DNA from: Ipomoea triloba
Lineage: Eukaryota; Streptophyta; Magnoliopsida; Solanales; Convolvulaceae
Direction of reading: 5' to 3'
NCBI RefSeq assembly: GCF_003576645.1
Contig: NC_044925.1
Coordinates: 1,310,769 to 1,374,768, forward strand
Length of the DNA stretch: 64,000 nucleotides
Below, one piece after another: positions 61,200 through 64,000 of the stretch. Position numbers and translations under genes: made by a program. The notes beneath the pieces are model-generated. The model was not told the DNA's origin. It worked only from the letters and a program-made list of their open reading frames with translations, and made no database searches. Numbering within the stretch: position 1 is the first letter of the stretch; each line of letters begins with the position of its first letter.

Positions 61200-61340
61200 T
61201 AGCCTAATGCTACTCCTATATATGCGCAATCCAAGTATCCTAACACCTATATATGCGCAATCCAAGTATCCTAACACCATCAGTTACTCCTATATATGCG
61301 CAATCCTGGTATCCTAACACCATCAATTGTTATTGTTAAA
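61200..61340 (+). repeat. short tandem repeat
   Basis: Three copies of a ~40-50-nt unit with CCTATATATGCGCAATCC and GTATCCTAACACC. Confidence 0.85.
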
Positions 61341-61439
61341 TAAATGCATTTTGAGAAATCTATGGGTATTCATATATGTTAAATAAATTAAAGTCTTAGA
61401 AAAGTTTTATTGTATTTATCCCAATGAATAACATGACGA

Positions 61440-62280
61440 CTAATATTGAATTATTTAAAAACCCATGATGTAGACACCGATGTCCATTTGTGGATGTCCA
61501 GCATTTCTCTCTCAATAGAGCTGTAGACTTATAGTTTCCTACTTGACTTTGTTATCCTTAATTTGTCACGTTTTAATGTTTGCCTAACCCCATGATCGAG
61601 ATAGACACGACGTCGGTCTGTGGATGTTCAACGTGACACTTCTCTCTCATTAGAGTTGTAGACTTATAGTTGCCGACGACTTGCCTTTGGTATCCTTAAT
61701 TTGTCAAACTCACAATTATTTATCAACATACCACACAATCAAAAGATAAAAATAGAAGCAACCCAATCAAGTTAATCAGACGGTTAACTTTGTAACCACA
61801 AAGTTACAACTTTGACTCTCAGCAGTAGTAGCCTATTAGCTATCTTGGTTTGAACTAGTAAGCTATGAACAACCTAGACTTGTGATCTTTTGTCGATTAA
61901 GTTTGTGGTTTACGTAGTGTATACCCTTAGATAATGACTATGGTCTCCCTCTTCATCCAAGAAAAAAAAAATTAAAATGGATATAGGAGCTTGAATTACG
62001 TACCTATACAAATACAATGCATACGCAAATAGTAATTGTGGGCTGATTTCCCTCATCAAAAAAATAAAAATAAAAATAAAAATAAAAATAAAGTTTCTGT
62101 CTAGGGTAATATTATATGAAAGTTTACTTTGTATGTTTTGTTAACGTTAATGGTTTCACCTCAATCCTTTGATCAAGGGTCGAGTCATTAACGAACTTAG
62201 AAGATGTATGAATGTGAATGTTTAAAACATTTGAAAATCGAGAAAGAAACGTTTTGGTTAGCTAATAATTACAAAATAAT
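61440..62280 (+). repeat. copy 4 of the intergenic block
   Basis: Same order of segments as 22285-23100: the GTAGACACCGATGTCC segment, CTCTCTCAATAGAG, a SINE-like body (61755-61965), CCTCAATCCTTTGATCAAGG and GTTTAAAACATTTGAA, where the Pack-MULE of copy 3 is absent. Confidence 0.75.
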
Positions 62281-62870
62281 CTCATATTAACGTTTTGATT
62301 ATATTCCTTCAGCTAACAAAAATGATATAAACATTTTTATATTGCTACAGAACACAAAATGAATTTCATAATTGTATTTGTACGCTTCATAATTTTTGTA
62401 CCAACAAGTTCTCTAATATTTAATCAGTATTCGCAATTCACACACACTATTAGTTTGAAAACAAATTAAAAATCAATAGGGACAGTCCTGTCTTCGTCAC
62501 TAGACTAATCAATTGTTCAACTGTGTGTCCATACATGCACATATGCATGAATAATACTCCTTCCATCCCATTTTATTTATCTAGTTCAATTAACGAAGTT
62601 TGACTGAAATTATTTTTAATTCAACTTTTCAAATATTTAGTTTTGTGTTAGTATATAAAATTTATATGTTTAGAAATTATATTCAAGTACTATTAAACAC
62701 AAAATCAAATTTAAAAATAATTTTAAATTACTAAATAAAATAAACAATGAAGAAATAATTGATTTGACTAATAAATAATCAACAAGATAAATAAAATGAG
62801 ACAGGGTTAGTATATCGCTACCAAATATAATTCAATGTATCAATCAATATAAAGTTGTGGCGACATAATA
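62281..62870. mobile_element. Stowaway MITE (62553-62808) in duplicated flank
   Basis: CATCCCATTTTATTTATCTA at the left and AATAAAATGAGACAGGG at the right bound the MITE. The left flank (62400-62550) matches 36600-36740, so MITE and flank were duplicated together. Confidence 0.7.
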
Positions 62871-63430
62871 TGTAGGGTAAGTTCCAACATCAAATCATTT
62901 GTCAATTTATTCAATAATTTCAATTTCCTTGTAGTTTATTATGTTTATCATAATAAAATAATTACTTCACAATCAAAATTGTTGACCCATCATTTAACAT
63001 TACTTATGAAAAAATAATAATAATTACAATTAAATTTCATGAGAATGGATACTAGCTTTAACCAAAATAAAAAATAAAAAAAATTAACATGCATTATTAT
63101 CTAGATCATGCTATTAAAAATTCAAGTAGTGACTGCTTTCAAAAAAATTTCAAGTAGTGACAAGGTTTCATAACTAAAAGATTAGAAGTGCACATTTTAT
63201 TATATAAAAGTATATTTACTAATCATAAGAAAAAGTGACTAGATTCACATACCTTCCTAGACCTCGATCGGATATATCTACCGATGCTCATTGATGTCAA
63301 AGTGTCGAAGATCTATTGGTGTAAAAGATAATAAGAATTCAGCAAAAGAAAACTAAATTTAGTAAAAAATTTCACATAAGATACATTATTCTAACTCATA
63401 AAACTCAACGATGTTGTTTTGGACCGTAGT
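62870..63430. repeat. intergenic paralog carrying empty sites
   Basis: 62870-63060 matches 39412-39585 but lacks the CACTA element. 63080-63230 matches 29925-30045. 63250-63390, in reverse, matches both flanks of the solo LTR at 44686-46169 without the LTR. No gene. Confidence 0.7.
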
Positions 63431-63760
63431 CCACACATTCTACACAATAATTTGCCCATAAAAGTTGGCATGGACTAAGAGTGAGGAATAAAAACCGGTG
63501 ATTTGGGCTCGAATCAGAGGGCAGGTCAAGTTTTCTCTAAAAAATTTTGCTCTTGAATTCTCTAAGGCTAATCCAATGGGTTCTAACCTTATTACTTTAA
63601 ACCAATCTCCCCAAAAGCCCATTATTTGAAGCCCATATTGCTCTATATAATAATTCTCCATCTTTAATTCCCCTTCGGCTATAGCCTTAAACATACAAAT
63701 CACGCAAGAAGAAAACCACGCACCTTCATCTTTAGGTTGACATACCTTAAATTTCAACAT
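63431..63760 (-). repeat. reverse copy of 42710-42942 with truncated foldback end
   Basis: A 106-codon minus-strand ORF (63760-63440) covers it, but the paralog does not keep the frame and no domain is visible. It is therefore not called a gene. The segment 63472-63420 carries a GCAAATTATTGTGT foldback end after CCAACTTTTATGGG. Confidence 0.55.
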
Positions 63761-63831
63761 TGACGCACTTTAAGCATACAAAACGCGCACCTTAAGAAAA
63801 AAAATTGCACGCCTAAGCAACCGCACGAGAA

Positions 63832-63883
<52 letters not shown>

Positions 63884-64000
63884 CAGAGAGACAGAGAGAG
63901 AGAGAGAGTACATATCAAATGCAGAGGTTGTGTCCAGGTAAAACATGCGGTGAGATTATATCTATTGATCTTGTCAAAATCAACGTCCAAGATGAACATA
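63761..64000. mobile_element. TA/GA microsatellite flanked by TA-targeting element ends
   Basis: A GCACGCCTAAGCAACCGCACG end precedes (TA)n(GA)n (63835-63908). After it comes GGTTGTGTCCAGGTAAAAC with TTGATCTTGTCAAAATCAA, which looks like the start of another such element cut off by the window end. Confidence 0.5.

Noticed and set aside
61200..61340. CRISPR-like direct repeats
   Set aside because: Three adjacent eukaryotic tandem units without regular unique spacers, and no cas-like genes; simple tandem duplication.
63440..63760. 106-codon ORF on the minus strand
   Set aside because: The paralogous DNA at 42710-42942 is similar but does not preserve the frame, and no domain is visible.

Overview
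This is an AT-rich nuclear window from a flowering plant, probably an asterid dicot; a Convolvulaceae-like genome is only a guess. The evidence is intron-bearing terpene synthase genes with plastid leaders, plant-type transposon families (SIRE-like Copia, Mutator, PIF/Harbinger, hAT, CACTA, Helitron, Stowaway, tRNA-derived SINEs) and many TA/TTA microsatellites. No bacterial gene organisation, CRISPR array or intact tRNA/rRNA gene was seen.

The host-gene content is one small family. TPS1 (15494-18837, +) is an intact eight-exon TPS-b-like (monoterpene-type) synthase of 585 residues. TPS2 (58627-55076, -) is its inverted paralog, about 36 kb away, with all eight exons open (582 residues) but without the AG acceptor of intron 1. 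A third copy survives only as a 53-nt piece of the last exon plus 3' flank (about 30195-29265, -). In both full copies the canonical 373-nt third exon is split by an additional phase-0 intron (197 + 176 nt).

The rest is nested mobile DNA. 1-3297: 3' end of a SIRE-like Copia element inserted into a Helitron. 3298-12400: Helitron pieces, two Mutator-like inverted-repeat elements, a solo LTR and microsatellites. 12400-15493: MITEs and SINEs up to the TPS1 promoter. 18838-24500: TPS1 flank, a complete Helitron and a Pack-MULE carrying a broken PPR gene. 25500-31850: tandem repeats, a triplicated noncoding segment and the TPS relic. 33211-36505: three PIF/Harbinger elements, one inside another. 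36700-42180: Stowaway, Helitron, SINE and CACTA elements, one CACTA holding a broken NADP-malic enzyme fragment. 42185-44108: three foldback elements. 44686-48879: a solo LTR inside an assembly-type duplication. 49128-53182: an internally deleted hAT element with a Mutator-like palindrome inside. 53500-64000: more foldback and TA-targeting elements around TPS2.

Many insertions can be dated relative to each other because flanks were duplicated before insertion, leaving filled and empty copies of the same site in one window. The most unusual item is a foldback family with ends like CAGTNGTTAT...ATAATTTGCG and 9-bp target duplications. Its members carry different short tandem-word arrays between the same ends. 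All coordinates and junctions were read by eye; no alignment or database search was run.
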